From Phoronis australis (taxonomy: Eukaryota > Phoronida > Phoronidae), in the NCBI GenBank assembly GCA_002633005.1, contig NMRA01000105.1, positions 184,001 to 248,000 on the forward strand: a stretch of 64,000 nt of DNA. The letters are read 5' to 3'. Both the position numbers and the translations under genes were made by a program. Below the pieces are notes generated by a model that was not told where the DNA came from, did no database searches, and was given only the letters and a program-made list of their open reading frames with translations. Shown here piece after piece: positions 38,139 to 50,705 of this stretch (position 1 is its first letter; every line of letters starts with the position of its first letter).

Positions 38139-41100
38139 GTTCATATTCACATCATCACTATACGTCGTGTTTCTAACTAATTTGAAAACGCAATCACAAA
38201 TATAAGGAATTAGCCTGCAAGATCCACTTTAACCCTATATAACTCGATGGAGAACAGCTGTTACTTAGAACTAAGCTCCAAAATAACAAATATTGCATTG
38301 AGTTATTTACTAGTAAAATATTGTATTTCAAGAGTTCTGGGGATATCGTTTACAAGAAAACAAGGTAACGGAGATTTTTTTAATTTCCAATACCTACAGG
38401 TTTGTTTGTATTGTTCAAATCAAATCAGCACTGATGGATTCACAGGACAGATAAGCCAAACTCAAACACACTCAATGGGACATACAACTCTCAAAAGTCT
38501 CATTCATAAATATGACTTGACTTAACTGTGTAACCCGACCAGGTCGAGAGGCTTTATCAATGAACCAGCGTCTAGATGGGATAGAATTCTATATCCCGTC
38601 TTTGTTAACAAAAGTGAGCTAATAAAGATCAGCTTGAAGTTGAACAATAACACATAAGCCTTTTTCCTGCCCAGCTATTGATGCTCGAGACGGATGTTTG
38701 GCGGGCAATTTTCACACTAAACGACGCTTAATTATTTAAAATTTGCAACAGATCAGCTTACATGTTTTCTGCTACAAGACCGTCCTGAACTGAACTGTCC
38801 TCCGTGGTGGAGGTAGAAAACTACATTTCGTGAATTACCTTAAGTTCTCAAAAGGAGTTGACTAATGAAAGCAAAGAAAGGTACATAGCCGATCTATACA
38901 TATGCTCATCTTTTCGTATGCTTAGTACACTACATTGCCACTCACTGTGCCTAACGACAAAACAATGAATTCCATAATAATTTTCACAAAGCACCCAACA
39001 GCAGAAGGGTACGGTAAACAGGAAGGGAACTCTGGGAGAAATGTGAGAAACACGTGAAACATTATGGGAAAATACTGCAAAAATCAAGACTGGCATTGTT
39101 ACAGCTAGTATTTCAGGATGGAGCTCTTGGTTTGGTACAAACTTAAGACGAGCGACGAGCGCAGATGATTAGCTGGGAGCTGTGCTGTTCGATTCTTGAG
39201 TGAACTGTAGGTCAGTCAATGAGTCGATTTCAGTTACTCGAACACAGCCAGCAAAATGCTCAATGATTCTACTAACACTGATAGATGGCACGAGAACAGG
39301 GAAGATATTGAACGCACAACCTACATTGATAGGACAGCCAGTGCAAGAGACAGAATCTCTAATGACAGCGACAACCACTTAGAGCACAAAACGACTCTTG
39401 TCACTTACAGTGGTCCCACATTTTTAAAACCAGTCTTCTCTGAGACCTCTGTTAGTGACTACTGCCCACAAAACAAGTATACCGGCTATGTAAACTGAGA
39501 TTCAGACCCCGACAGGTGGTGAGGGTGCACTCAAAATTAGAACAAGTAAAATGGTATTGAAAGTGCCATTGCCTGTAGAAATACAATTCAGACTTTGATC
39601 GTAATACGCAAAGCAACTGTGGCATCCAGAGAACAGAAATAAATGAACCAGCTATTGCGTTAACCGTTAAAACCAATTTAAAGGTTATGATTCTCCGCTT
39701 GAAGATTGAAAAATCTGCACTAAAAATTAACAATGGTTGGTTTAGCCATTGCAGCTCAGTGTGAACATTACAACTCTATAGGTGGCGCTGTTGTCAAGTC
39801 TCTTTGGAGACAGTGGCGATTCCAAGTACTAACTGGGTGAATCAGAAAGCAATAGCCCTGGCTGGCGACTAAAATCATGAACTAGGATTAAAAGCGCTCT
39901 AGCTATTGGTGCGAATCGTAATGATTACATAACAGTTGGAAAAACTTACACTAATACATGTGGTTGGTTTGAATGCAATTCACAAGAACCAGAAGACTAC
40001 TTCGTCATTTAGACTTGAAAATACTTTTGGAGAGGATGAACCTCACTTCCATGTTATTGCAAACTCTAAGTATTTCACACCATTCAAACTACTTCGCACC
40101 ATTCGGGATTCCCAGACATAATTAACACCAAGTTAATTCAGTCTCCAAAATCTCTATTTGTTGTCTGTGCAATGTGTGGTCGTTGATTAAATGCGAGGTT
40201 TTTCATTAACCAAACTTTAATACAACAGAGCACTGAGCCTAGACCATATTCATTGAATTATTTACACACATCTTGAGCTCAAAACATGTTTCCTATCACA
40301 TTTCAAGGGAATTCTTGAACAAAGAATGCGCGGACAATCACAACCCTTTATTCCATTAACATTAATTTCCCCTTAAAAGTCACAAATTACCAGCGGAATA
40401 TTTGAGGTTTTCATGTGAAAGACGTCAATCAGACCAATCTGAGTTCGTCCAACTTGTTCTGAATGACTGAAGTTAACCTCTCTGTTGTTGGCCTGATACC
40501 AGCTGATACTGCACACACTATATATATTCAGACAAAACCACTCCGAAATTCCCCATGACTGCACACAAGTGAAATTCATGGACACAATTGCCAACTGTCA
40601 TGACAGGGAACCAAAGGAAAATTACTAGAAAATTAGTAAGAAGTACTAATCTACTAATCTGTCATAAGTTCATTGTCAGTCACTTAAGCTGTAAAGTGTA
40701 TTGGTGGGAAAAAAAACATTTTCTCAAATACTTTTGGCACAGAAAGTATGGTGTAACAATGAAAGATTGCTTGACAATGAGCCATAAGTTTCCAAGGAGC
40801 ACAAAACCATCAGATGACAGATAAAATGGGAAAATTATTAAGGAAACTTTCAACATTAATGTTATTTAAAAGCAAAGGCCTACATATAGCAATTTTTAAC
40901 TCTCAGGAATAAACTGCAGTCTAGGACACCACATTCAGCACCTTAGCCAGGTTTTGTTGAGCCTCAGGATAAGAAACATTTGAACAAAGGGAAGTCATAA
41001 CAATTGGACACTCTCTCATTGTTACATTATAAGGCGATCTGAATGGGGTAAACAAGCGGATAAACACAACAAACAAACAATAGGATAACAAAACCTCTTG

Positions 41101-42264
41101 ATTTTCACAAGATGACTTGCCCAGTCAACTGCACCCCCCACACACAAGTACACACACAGTTACAAAGTGATCTGAGAAAATCCGCAAGTTAAACACTACA
41201 GAGGTCCTTATCCACAATATGAGTGTAAAACATGTGTTTTGAATAGGAACAGAGCGGATATTTAGTCTGTTACACTTTACCCCTTGTAATAAATTTGGGT
41301 CAAAACTGGCTTTTGCTTCTAGAAAATTTTGAAATTTTAGCTTATTTTGGGGTGAACAACAGGAATGTGGAATGTTTGAGAAGGTTTATAGGTCTGGTGA
41401 AATGAAAACGTGTCCAATATTGTTTGATATATGACAAACTGATGTATTCCTAATCCTTGCATTTTGAATTGCTTCACATCTTTTCTCAAAGTCCAAGATA
41501 AGTTTTCTCTTTTCTCAAATGCAGACATAACAAGTGTCAGAGTGGTTTTTATGTAACATTTCTACATCACTAGGGCTAATAAGGGTCTGGAGCACTCATA
41601 AATGAATAAGTACAAACCAGGCGGAGTGACATTTACCAGGAACCTGAATAGCTTGCCATTGAAAATGATGACAGCTCAGTAACCAATGTGTCACATTTAA
41701 CATAACTAGATTACATAACACTCAGGTAGGAACCACAAAATGTTCTATTCATGGCTCTATTCAAATCTTTCTCACCATCACCATGTTATAATTACTATTT
41801 ACTTTGCATAACCTACCAATCTCACAGATGATTTTTGAAGTCAAGCCTTGAATCGAACTTCCTCAAGCAATTGCCAATATTTGACTATTTCTCTTCACCT
41901 TTGATGTTTTTTTGTAAAATAAAATTATCTTATTCCACTGTCAGCTTTCTCACCAGAATGTGACAGCTTCAAGGCATTAATTCAATAATTGCGTTTCATT
42001 TCATTGTTACTGTGAAATTGTGGTTTATTTGGCACACAGACATACCAGATGAATGGTGGTCTTGGAAGTTTGATGACAAGTTTAAGTTTTGAAACCTGCT
42101 CAAGGGTGAGAGAATCACTAGAGAGGAATCACTACAGCTTCTCAAAAGAATCTACATGGCAAACATGAGGAAATATTGACTAAATATGTACACTGAAGTA
42201 CAAAAGTACATTCACTTATAACTAACACACTGGTGCTGTAAATTGTTATTTTGTAGTCGCATAA
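38139..42264. other. Gene-free spacer
   Basis: No gene recognised. Open frames at 38247-38525, 39256-39498 (plus) and 39452-39733, 40373-40594 (minus) lack known domains and good flanking splice sites. If the ADAMTS-like gene continues downstream this may be intron. Confidence 0.35.
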
Positions 42265-42751
42265 GGGCCTTTCATACTAATGTCGACGCGTTGATGGTTT
42301 GGGGAGTTGCGGTCAGTCCTGGATCGCAGTTAACAGCACCAGTTAACATCGCAGTTAACAGGTGGATTTAATAGCGCAGCGTCGACGCTGCGGTGCAGTA
42401 TGAACGCTTAACTTCGGTCCAATCGAAGTTACCGCCAGGTGCCACTGTTATCGTCAACAGTTACAGGGTAGTGTCATCACTAATAGCTGCTTATATTTTG
42501 CTCTAATAACAACTAATCGATTTAAAAGTAAGTTTAATGTCATTTAGCACATGTAAAGGTTCTCAAATTATCCCACTGAAAAAAATATTAGCGTGTGGCG
42601 CTACCTTGCGATAACTTCGATGACGACAATGTCACCAACCGCTTACTTCAATGTTCATTAACTATCGAAGCCAGTATGATCAGTCCAGTAAACTGCGCTG
42701 CTTACATCGACGCTCTGCTCAGACTGGAGTTAAGTCAATATGAAAGGGCCT
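42265..42751. mobile_element. MITE-like element, about 490 bp
   Basis: AGGGCCTTTCATACT at 42264-42278 is inverted at 42738-42751 (TATGAAAGGGCCT), one mismatch in 13. Internal sequence has a perfect GCGTCGACGC palindrome and repeats of CAGTTAACA. No coding potential beyond a chance 77-codon frame at 42595-42828 that runs out through the right end. Confidence 0.6.
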
Positions 42752-43892
42752 ATAGATACCTATCAGCAGACAGGGTTATCTTAATTATCAAGATAAACTT
42801 TAGGTATTGTACATTTAGTGGCTTTTGAAGCATATATCAGAATGGGGTTAGCACAAAGCAAATGTTCACACAGGTAACAATTACAAGCTCTTGACAGAGC
42901 CCATAAGTTCATAGGATGTGTTTGGCTGACAACGTCAAAAAATGCCAAAATATTTTGCGACGACTAAAATAGTAAGTGTGCTGATGGGCACAACATTCCA
43001 TGACATGAAAAGAGAGCTTTATATGGTCAAGAGGTATTGCCAAAACAAAGTTTTAATCAGGCATTGCATTTTACTGTGAAGGCCCTTTCCCAATAACATT
43101 GACACTTCGGTATTTCGCAGAGTATCGGCCAGTGGGAAAGCTAAATTGGGCCTTGGTTTGAAGTTAAAAGCACAAACTTTAGAGAAAACCTTTAGTTGAA
43201 TTTAACAGTGAAAACAATGAAATGATACAGAGCACCTGCGGTGAGAACTTTAAATTTTGATGTTGCTGCAAAGAAAGGCATGCATCCATTAAAAATTTAC
43301 CAAAATGTTTCTTCAAATATTTCACTATTCTGCGTCTATCGGCATTTCATTTCAGTTCAGTTCTGAAATGTACTTGATTCTTCATATTTCAAAAATTATA
43401 CATGGACATTAAAAACTTTGATAAAAAAATCACAGCGCCACCTTGCGATAACTTTGCTGACCCTAGCATCACCAGGCAATAACTTTCATGTAGGTCATTT
43501 AGTACAAAAGTCAATGGGAATACCCTACTACTACTAGAAGATACTTAGTGCTGCTCACATAGATGCACCTTTAGCAGTAGATTCAACCCAATCAGATAAG
43601 ACCAAAACACACCACGATACACCCAAAATTGATTCGGCTACTTAATGCTTCTGACATTTTCAAGATCAACACGTAATCTGTCACAATCCACCTCATACAT
43701 TATAGGTGGAGCTAGCTAATCTTCCAGCCACCACTCAGCCAAAGTGGGTCAGACACTTATAAGCTTCTCCAAATACAACAAATGAAGGCAATCCCATTCA
43801 GGCTCAGGAACACAAACCAGGTCAAAGATCACAGGTTATCACACCCACAAATGACTAAAGAGTCTGAATAGAACAAACATAAGCCCACTCAC

Positions 43893-45243
43893 CATCCCAT
43901 CACAGAGGTTTACGTTCACGTTTGACGTCGCTTCCCCGTTGACATGTCCCGAATAAAAACAGTCGGTTACGTCAGATGTCACTATCTGTGACAGATTGTG
44001 ACGCAGAAGCAGTAGGTTAGGTGCAATAAATCTGCTATCACTCGTCAGCTTGACATACAGATTCTTTCCAAACGCAGCTAAGGTGTAAGAGACGTCGCGC
44101 TTCGGGCGATTACTGTTGTGCTCGAATTTTCCAGAATCCGTCTGATCATAGTCAAGTCTTGGTATTGTTATTTCTGTATGACGGCCTGTCAATGAAAATA
44201 ATAAAATTTTTACCACAAAGGGTCAATTGCAATATTTTCACTGAATATTACAGGTTTGAAAGTCAAGTTTGTTCTATTTTGACCTACCTGCTAATCTGTT
44301 CTGTCACCTACAAAACTTCCAAAACTGGATTTTTTTTAAATTACCTCATGATACAAACGTGCATCTCAAGAACCAAGATGAGGACATCTTAGTACAGGAT
44401 TGTTAGACTAAAACTTGCAATAGAAAGAAATGGATAAGTCCAATTTTCGCATAACTCAAGTAAAAATGTGCAGCACAGTTGTTACAATTCATAGCGACTA
44501 CATTCAGTCTATCAGATAAGTTGGATTTAGCCTTACTCATATTAACATCTCAGTCCTGAATTGGACCCAACTTCAGTGTAAGTTTTAGTTTTACTAATCT
44601 AGTAACACAGGACTTCAGTGTTCATTTATAGCAATGACAAAAATAAAACTAAAACATTCAAACAAACAAAATGTTTTTAATTATTTTTCAGAATCTAGAT
44701 AATCATCATCCCATCACAGACGCTCACTTATCAAGGATCTAAATAAAGTTCAGAAACAATGCGTAAAAGGGAATAGTCGCATAGATGGGTCCCCGATTTG
44801 TTAACCACTTAATACCACTGAATAACACCAGTTGTTCAGTAGCAGCAACTGGTTGTCAACTCACTTTTACATCAGGGAGCCTTGTCTCACACTCACTGAT
44901 TTAGATTACACCCAGTGTCAAACCAGGAATAACTCCTAATAACCATTCATAAAAATCATTTTCGTTGTCAAAATATCGACTTCTATATTTCCCCTGTTTA
45001 ATGGCAATTAATTATGATTGGTCCGACGGCCACCGCTACTCCTGCATATTCTGTCTTTTGCTTAACTCACACGTGAAAAAACACTTAGCAGTCATTCGAC
45101 CCGCCGGTTGGGCTTAACTGCCGAGTGCAAACCACTCAACGAACTATACGGTACTACTTACCGATTTCTTCATTGGACGATTCAGAAAAATGCAAAGTTG
45201 TGAGACATAGAATTGTCAAAACCGCCGCGAAGCACCTCATCAT
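43893..45243 (-). CDS. ADAMTS-family metalloproteinase, first two coding exons (partial)
   Basis: Exon 1 (45243-45162) starts MMRCFAAVLTILCLTTLHFS, a typical cleavable signal peptide, and ends with donor ATCG/GTAAGT. Exon 2 (44185-43893) opens after TTTTCATTGACAG and ends ATG/GTGAGT. The phases join cleanly (G/GC gives Gly) to a 125-residue frame. Exon 2 encodes a reprolysin propeptide (Pep_M12B_propep): VSYTLAAFGKNLYVKLTSDS, RFIAPNLLLL and CFYSGHVNGEATSN, ending NVNLCDG. The conserved CFYSGHVNG block with the later cysteine is the family hallmark. ADAMTS enzymes are secreted zinc proteases of the extracellular matrix; the propeptide keeps them latent and is removed by furin-type proteases. 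The catalytic domain, disintegrin-like region and thrombospondin repeats should follow at lower coordinates, but I found none down to position 1. An ADAM cannot be fully excluded. The subfamily is not assignable. Confidence 0.8.
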
Positions 45244-46100
45244 TTCACCCTGCACATCGACACTGTTGTTTCCTTTACATTCTCAAGACATCCCCTGATC
45301 CGAACTCACTCCACCGACATAGCACACTCGACTGAGAGCTTGAGAGGCAAAATTGCTCCTGGGCAAGCACGCCTCCTGTCGTGAAGAGCTGACTTTCATC
45401 TCCTTACAAAAGATGTCGCAAATATCAACTTCGTGAGCTAAGTGTGCGCTCCACTCGCCGGGAGTCCTGCAGAGTTGTCGGAGTTTTCGTGGTGCTGACA
45501 AAAAACAGTATGTGGGGTACCACTTGGTAGTTAAGCTATTTTCACATTTTAATACAAATTTGGTAAACAGTGATGCATTCCGTCATGGAATTATATTTGC
45601 ACTTGAAGCTGTCATTGCTGACTGGAACTAAAGTGCTGACATCATTATTCTGCCGGCCCGCCCGAACCCCCGCCGGCGTTCTTGAACCCAGTGTTTATTT
45701 ACAACTTACACACCTTCTCAGTATCTTTATTTTATACGATAATAGTCTAACAAATATGTTTCGGATTATTGAAATGGCCATAAGGTAATAGCAAAATTCT
45801 GATTCCTAACCACGGTTGGGAATTCCAAAAGGAAATTAAGCCGGCCCGGGGACCCGTAGTGATTGAACTAGTGCAGACTGAACTAGGCATGTCTTTTGAC
45901 AACTGACCTAAATGGTCGTTTTTTCAAATTTGAAACGACAGGAAAATAGTTTTTAAGACACTGTCATCACGTACTTCTGATCGCTTTCAATACATGGCGA
46001 TAAACTCGCTCACCGGCCGGGGCGTGGTGATCCTGTTGTCTACGCCGAGACGGTTCTCGCAGCCGGTGGCTACCGGACCAGTTCGATAAAGTACGTCAAA
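45244..46100. promoter_or_regulatory. GC/CpG-rich upstream region of the ADAMTS-like gene
   Basis: Directly upstream of the start codon. It has CpG- and G/C-rich patches (around 45650-45680, 45840-45860 and 46010-46075) that stand out in an AT-rich window. This is consistent with a 5' untranslated region and promoter; no TATA box or initiator is identifiable with confidence. Confidence 0.35.
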
Positions 46101-47680
46101 CTGAAAAGACCTCTAGAATGCACCAAATGAGACTTGTCATTCCCAATTTTTGGGAGAGGGGACTTCCAGACTCCCCCCCCCCGGGATAGGGAGGAACCCT
46201 TCCGTACTCTCTTCCCATTCCCCGGCGGCGAACCAACACTGATGAAATGCTTCTTACGCCACTGTATCGAATTAGCTGCTAGAAAAAACACTCTGAATGA
46301 TATAAATTTGAGCTAAGAATACGCTCCAACCTACATTGAATTTCGTATAAGATTCAAAATTCTCTGTCTAGTTGGCTCCAGATTTCAAAAAACCGGATTT
46401 CGTCTTGCCTTAGCTGGCTAAAAAACATTTATTTTTTTTTGCTTTCAAAAATAGATCTCATAATATTCCTTCACATGATATGGTTCCACTTCCGTTGTCA
46501 ACAAGCACATCAACGACTCAAGGAAACGCTTCATTATTTATTGGGGTTGACCACCCCTGATATTCGAAAATGGCCCGAGCACACATTGCCTGTGACTTGA
46601 ATTACCCGCGCCTCATTCGGCAGGATCAGTTGGGTGTAGTAGTTTTTAAATGACGTAGCGTTTTAATTTGGTTAAGAATGCAAAATTGGTAGCTAATCAC
46701 CAGCGATATCAGTGCAACTTTAGTCTTTTTTAAACTACAGGCGACTTTTTATCGTACAAGTTTATCTTACACGTATAAATTGGTTGGGACACGATTAAAT
46801 CAAGTCAGGTGAAAAGATCTTTCATATTCTTATTCCTTCCTTTGAAATCAACTGAATTGTGAGGTCCAGAACTATACGAATTTACCTACCATTCAATCAG
46901 ACAAAATCCTCTTTTCAAGCTAATCTTTTTCTGTATACTGATATTCGTTTCCATAAATGTTTTAATCATCCATTATTTATTATTGTTATAGTATCTGTAT
47001 TTTTATATTTTCTTCTTCTTATTGTAATTGTTGTTATTTTATAATTACTATTGGTCTTGCACATAATTTTAGGTTTGTCTTGTCTTGTTTTGTAGTCACT
47101 GATAACTTTCAGTAGAGTGGCGCTGTGATCGCCTTAAGTATTGCTAACGTTGACGATGATGACTGAGACAAGAAAAGACGAATATCATCTTGTCTGCAAA
47201 GAAAACGAAAGTACATTACCCGGCTCTTATGTGAGCAAGACTGTGCATAGTAATCTCTCGTAGATTCGGTCGGTTACTATATTACAAATCGAGTGTTTTT
47301 ACGACATAAAATTCGTTTTCACAATATTATCAGAAAACGATTTTTTGAAATACGACTGAATTCCATTCGATACAATTCATTTCTCTCATTTTGTTTGTCA
47401 TACACTGAGCTTGTTCCGCTCCGAAATTAATCTGATTTCTTGTAATAAGATTTCCAACCGCAGTACACTTGATGAACAATATACATGTGCGTGTTTTGAA
47501 CAAACATAAAAATTAGCAAAACAAATAACTATTGATGTCAGATTAAGGTTCAGCTTACTGCCAGTTCTGTGGTTTCGTGAACTCACACAGAACGGACAAG
47601 CCATAATGCATTTCTGTTTCAACTTTGGTAAGAGGACAACATTATTACATAGCCTTTAAAATTTACCTTAAACAAATTTG
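46101..47680. other. Gene-free spacer
   Basis: No gene recognised; short poly-C near 46173 and AT-rich sequence around 46950-47045. Confidence 0.35.
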
Positions 47681-47681
47681 T

Positions 47682-47882
47682 CTATTTTAAGTCGATCTTT
47701 AAAGCAAGGCTCCGTATCAAAGGTATGACCCACTCGAGATCTGGTTCTTCGGAATATTTGTTTTCGGGTACTTCCATAAAACTTTGCGGGGCCTCAACTA
47801 TTAACTGACACAGCACGAGGCCACGTAATAGACCATTAATTGTCTTGCAATAAAAACGATCATTTGCATTTGCAAAAGACAA
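47682..47882 (-). CDS. Possible small protein or first exon, unidentified
   Basis: Minus-strand frame of 66 codons starting MSFANANDRFYCKTINGLLR and including LVLCQLIVEAPQSFMEVP and LEWVIPLIRSLALKIDLK. Composition is protein-like and the start lies only 31 bp from the opposite-strand ATGGCGGCG at 47914, an arrangement seen at divergent promoters. No family recognised. It may be a first exon whose true donor lies before the stop, or chance. Confidence 0.25.
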   Translation of the reverse strand: MSFANANDRFYCKTINGLLRGLVLCQLIVEAPQSFMEVPENKYSEEPDLEWVIPLIRSLALKIDLK

Positions 47883-47950
47883 TGAATAAAAGGAGGAAAC
47901 CGGGCTCGGAAAATGGCGGCGCTAGATTTTGCGCAAAATTTATGTAAGAT
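47883..47950 (+). promoter_or_regulatory. Possible divergent promoter with ATGGCGGC motif
   Basis: GGAAAATGGCGGCGCTAG at 47909-47926 matches the YY1-type AAATGGCGGC element that often overlaps a start codon in animal housekeeping genes. From it the plus strand reads MAALDFAQNL and then reaches a donor-like GTAAGA. A first coding exon is possible, but I found no partner exon downstream. Confidence 0.3.
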
Positions 47951-48869
47951 GCATATCTCTAGTTAATATATACATCACGTCAATTCGGTACGCAGAGCAC
48001 GATGTGCTGCGATTGAAAGTATTGAAGTCCCTTTGATTGTATTTGAGAAGCCTGTTTTGAATGAGCAGCAAACAGGGTCGCGTCGCACATTACACTTGTT
48101 TGCGCGACTTTCCTGTTACCCCCCCCCCTGCCCTTTTATTTGTCATTCTTACCAGCGGTATTTCACACCTGCCGTGTCCCACTGTGTATGTCTCCAGCAA
48201 ATGCTCTGTGGTGGTATTACTGCGTCATTTTATTTCAACTTGAGAATGAAACAAGTATGTTTCGAAATATCGTGTGTCTGTCAATCATGTCTTTTGGTCA
48301 GTTTCTTCACCTATGTTCTGCAGAGTGTAGAACTTTGTTCCGATCAGGACAGGAACGGAACGGAATAAAGACTGTTAATAACGACAAGTGTCGTGTATTT
48401 AATCATTTTTACATATATACCTGTAGAACGCCGAAATTCTAGCTAAGAAAAGCAATTTGTGAATTAGAAGAACGAAATTTCAAGTAAATGTAACTAGGTA
48501 GTTATTTCTTCTTAAATTGGCACCCATGTGTGTCAGTCCTGGAAAATTGACACAGCTATTTCAGAGTTAACCATAAAAGTCCATTTTTTCTAACACATAA
48601 CACGCCAGGTTTCTAAAAAATCGTTCTTGCAGCTGACTTGTACCTGCAATTAATCCAAAAATTTAAGGCAAACGGCGCTCATAGATTCGGTTAGTTAGGT
48701 ACCCAGCCTTTTTTATTGGGCAATGATGAGAGGCGGTTCCACTGTCGACCAAAGAGTTGTTGACTTGTGTTGTATCAACATTTTGGGGATGGAGCTATCA
48801 AATAAATCTTAAGCCATATTTACGCGCTGAAAGTACTTCACTGATTTTTGCTTCGTGCAAGAACTCTGT

Positions 48870-49500
48870 ATGAAGCAATAAAATTGCCACTAGGAGACCC
48901 AGCGGTAGTCGGATCTATCAGAAAGAAATCGTTATCTATTGTCTTATTCATGGAGATACAATTGTCAAACTTCAAGATCCTGCAAGGGGCTTAGGAGAAA
49001 CGGCCCGAAAAATTGCCTCTATGGGGGCACTACAGTTGTCGGATCCGTCTGAATGATAAGCACCATTTGTACTGTTGTCACTACACATCAGCAGTTTTTC
49101 TTAATAATACGTTGAGCAGTCTGAGGAATCAAAAGGCTGACCACAGCATAATAAAAATGACTGCTGTGTGATGCACAATAAAACAAATCCGACTGGAAAA
49201 TGGGAAGGCGTCGCCATCTCCTAAATGGAAACCTATATGTGCTGAATTTCACTAAAACTAATCAATCAAAGACGTCCCAAGACAGGGACGTCAACAAAGA
49301 TTAAAATTGCCACTAGGGGTCACAGCAGTTGTTAAATCTATTCAAAATTCGCTGTCATTCCTTGGCAGGTCCAGAGGAACATACGTGGGTCAAATTTCAT
49401 GACGATCCTCCAGGGGATTTCGGACATAAAGCAGCTGATGCTGAACTCCTGGACAGAGATTACAACAAGTTGCACCCATATGAAGGTGCAAAAAATGAGT
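48870..49500. repeat. Dispersed repeat family H modules
   Basis: Modules starting TGCCACTAGG.G.CA and containing CCTGCAAGGGGCTTAGGAGA or CCTCCAGGGGATTTCGG occur two to three times here in diverged form, with a relative at 4590-4730. No coding capacity. The plus frame 49329-49532 lies within. Confidence 0.5.
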
Positions 49501-49521
49501 GGCCAAACTTACAGAACCATG

Positions 49522-49591
49522 ACCCTTCATAGGCAATGACCATCGCCTCTGTTGGCCAACAGAGGCGATGGTCATTGCCTATACCCTTCAT
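49522..49591. repeat. Perfect 54-bp palindrome with 9-bp flanking direct repeats
   Basis: ATAGGCAATGACCATCGCCT plus CTGTTGG (49529-49555) is followed immediately by its exact reverse complement (49556-49582), with no loop. ACCCTTCAT occurs at 49522-49530 and again at 49583-49591. The direct repeats could be a target-site duplication around a tiny foldback. The whole could also be an inverted-duplication artefact. Confidence 0.9.
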
Positions 49592-49784
49592 TGTAATGAT
49601 ATCATAAGATTGAGTGAATTGGTAATTTTTATTTATGTAGAATACATGAGTCATCAATAAGCACCACACATTTTAAAATTTTCATAGTACAATTTAATTA
49701 TATCTAATGAACTTAATCATGAAATAAATACAATATGAGGCAGACATTGTACCAGTCGAGCAATAGGGGACTTTTTATATGGGT

Positions 49785-50345
49785 GCTCTCTAGAGTAATG
49801 AGAGCATCGATGAAAATGACTTCCAGTTGTTTCCAGCTTAGACTTGGTGGACAGAAATTTTAAAAGTTATTACATAGTGGTTCATGAACATATTAGTTTA
49901 GCAGATAAACAAATTCCACTGTCAGTCTATCACATTGTTTGATTAGTTATAGTCCACCAATTTATTTCAGCTTTTTGACACCTGCTGGGATCAAAATTCT
50001 CCCGCTTCATCAACGGCAGCCAATGTCGCGGATGCATTAGTCATTAGTCTTGGCGGTGGGATAAGTATGGAACAGGACACCCTTGCTCATCAATTGATAT
50101 TTCAAAAGGTTTACCTTTTTCGTAAGGTATTGGTACATCCCACAGCACAGCAGTGGAAAACTGACGGAATTGTAATGGCAGGAAAGGTGTTAAAACGCTG
50201 TTTATATCAGTAAGTTGAAACCTCCCGTCCGCATTACATTAGATCTGTAAGTGGCACTGAATGCCTGTCCACCAAAGACATGATCGCCGTCTGGCGGTTT
50301 AGTGAATTCCAATACGGTGCGGCTATTTCGAACATTAGCTATTAC
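49785..50345 (+). repeat. Dispersed repeat family F, copy 2
   Basis: Same orientation and block order as 20985-21492 (TTGGTGGACAGAAATT, GTACATCCCACAGCACAGCA, GAATGCCTGTCCACCAAAGA, GCGGCTATTTCGAAC), with small insertions. It lies just downstream of the PHYH stop codon and may overlap the 3' untranslated region of that transcript. Confidence 0.7.
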
Positions 50346-50705
50346 AATATCACCCATAGCTCTCAAACAGTCAACGGCTTTGAAAGTATCAAAAATATAA
50401 AAACACCTGCCTTACTTTCAAAAAGAAAATCATGATTTAATTTAAAATGTTAAAGCTATAAAATGGTCATTTGTGTGCTGCGTGACTTGCTTGTTCACCA
50501 CTTTCGAATTTCAGGATTGCCAACACCACTAAAATTAAAACTTTTTCCAATGAATTTCATGGCATGTTAAGAGTTTGTAGTAGTTTAGGGATTTTCATAG
50601 TTTAGCCAGCTAAACAAGGATTAAACGCATCTTTAAGAACAAGCAGCAGTACTCCTTCAGCAGCTCTGCACGGTTTCTCCAAAAATTGGTACTTCTGTTA
50701 TTTGC

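Noticed and set aside
46070-46316. Overlapping frames in the CpG-rich patch near 46.2 kb
   Set aside because: Arise from G/C-rich low-complexity sequence; no domain and no splice context.
50641-50690. WRNRAELLKEY frame as the last PHYH exon
   Set aside because: The segment at 50759-50706 gives [17 protein letters not shown] with a strong acceptor and a stop, a far better match.
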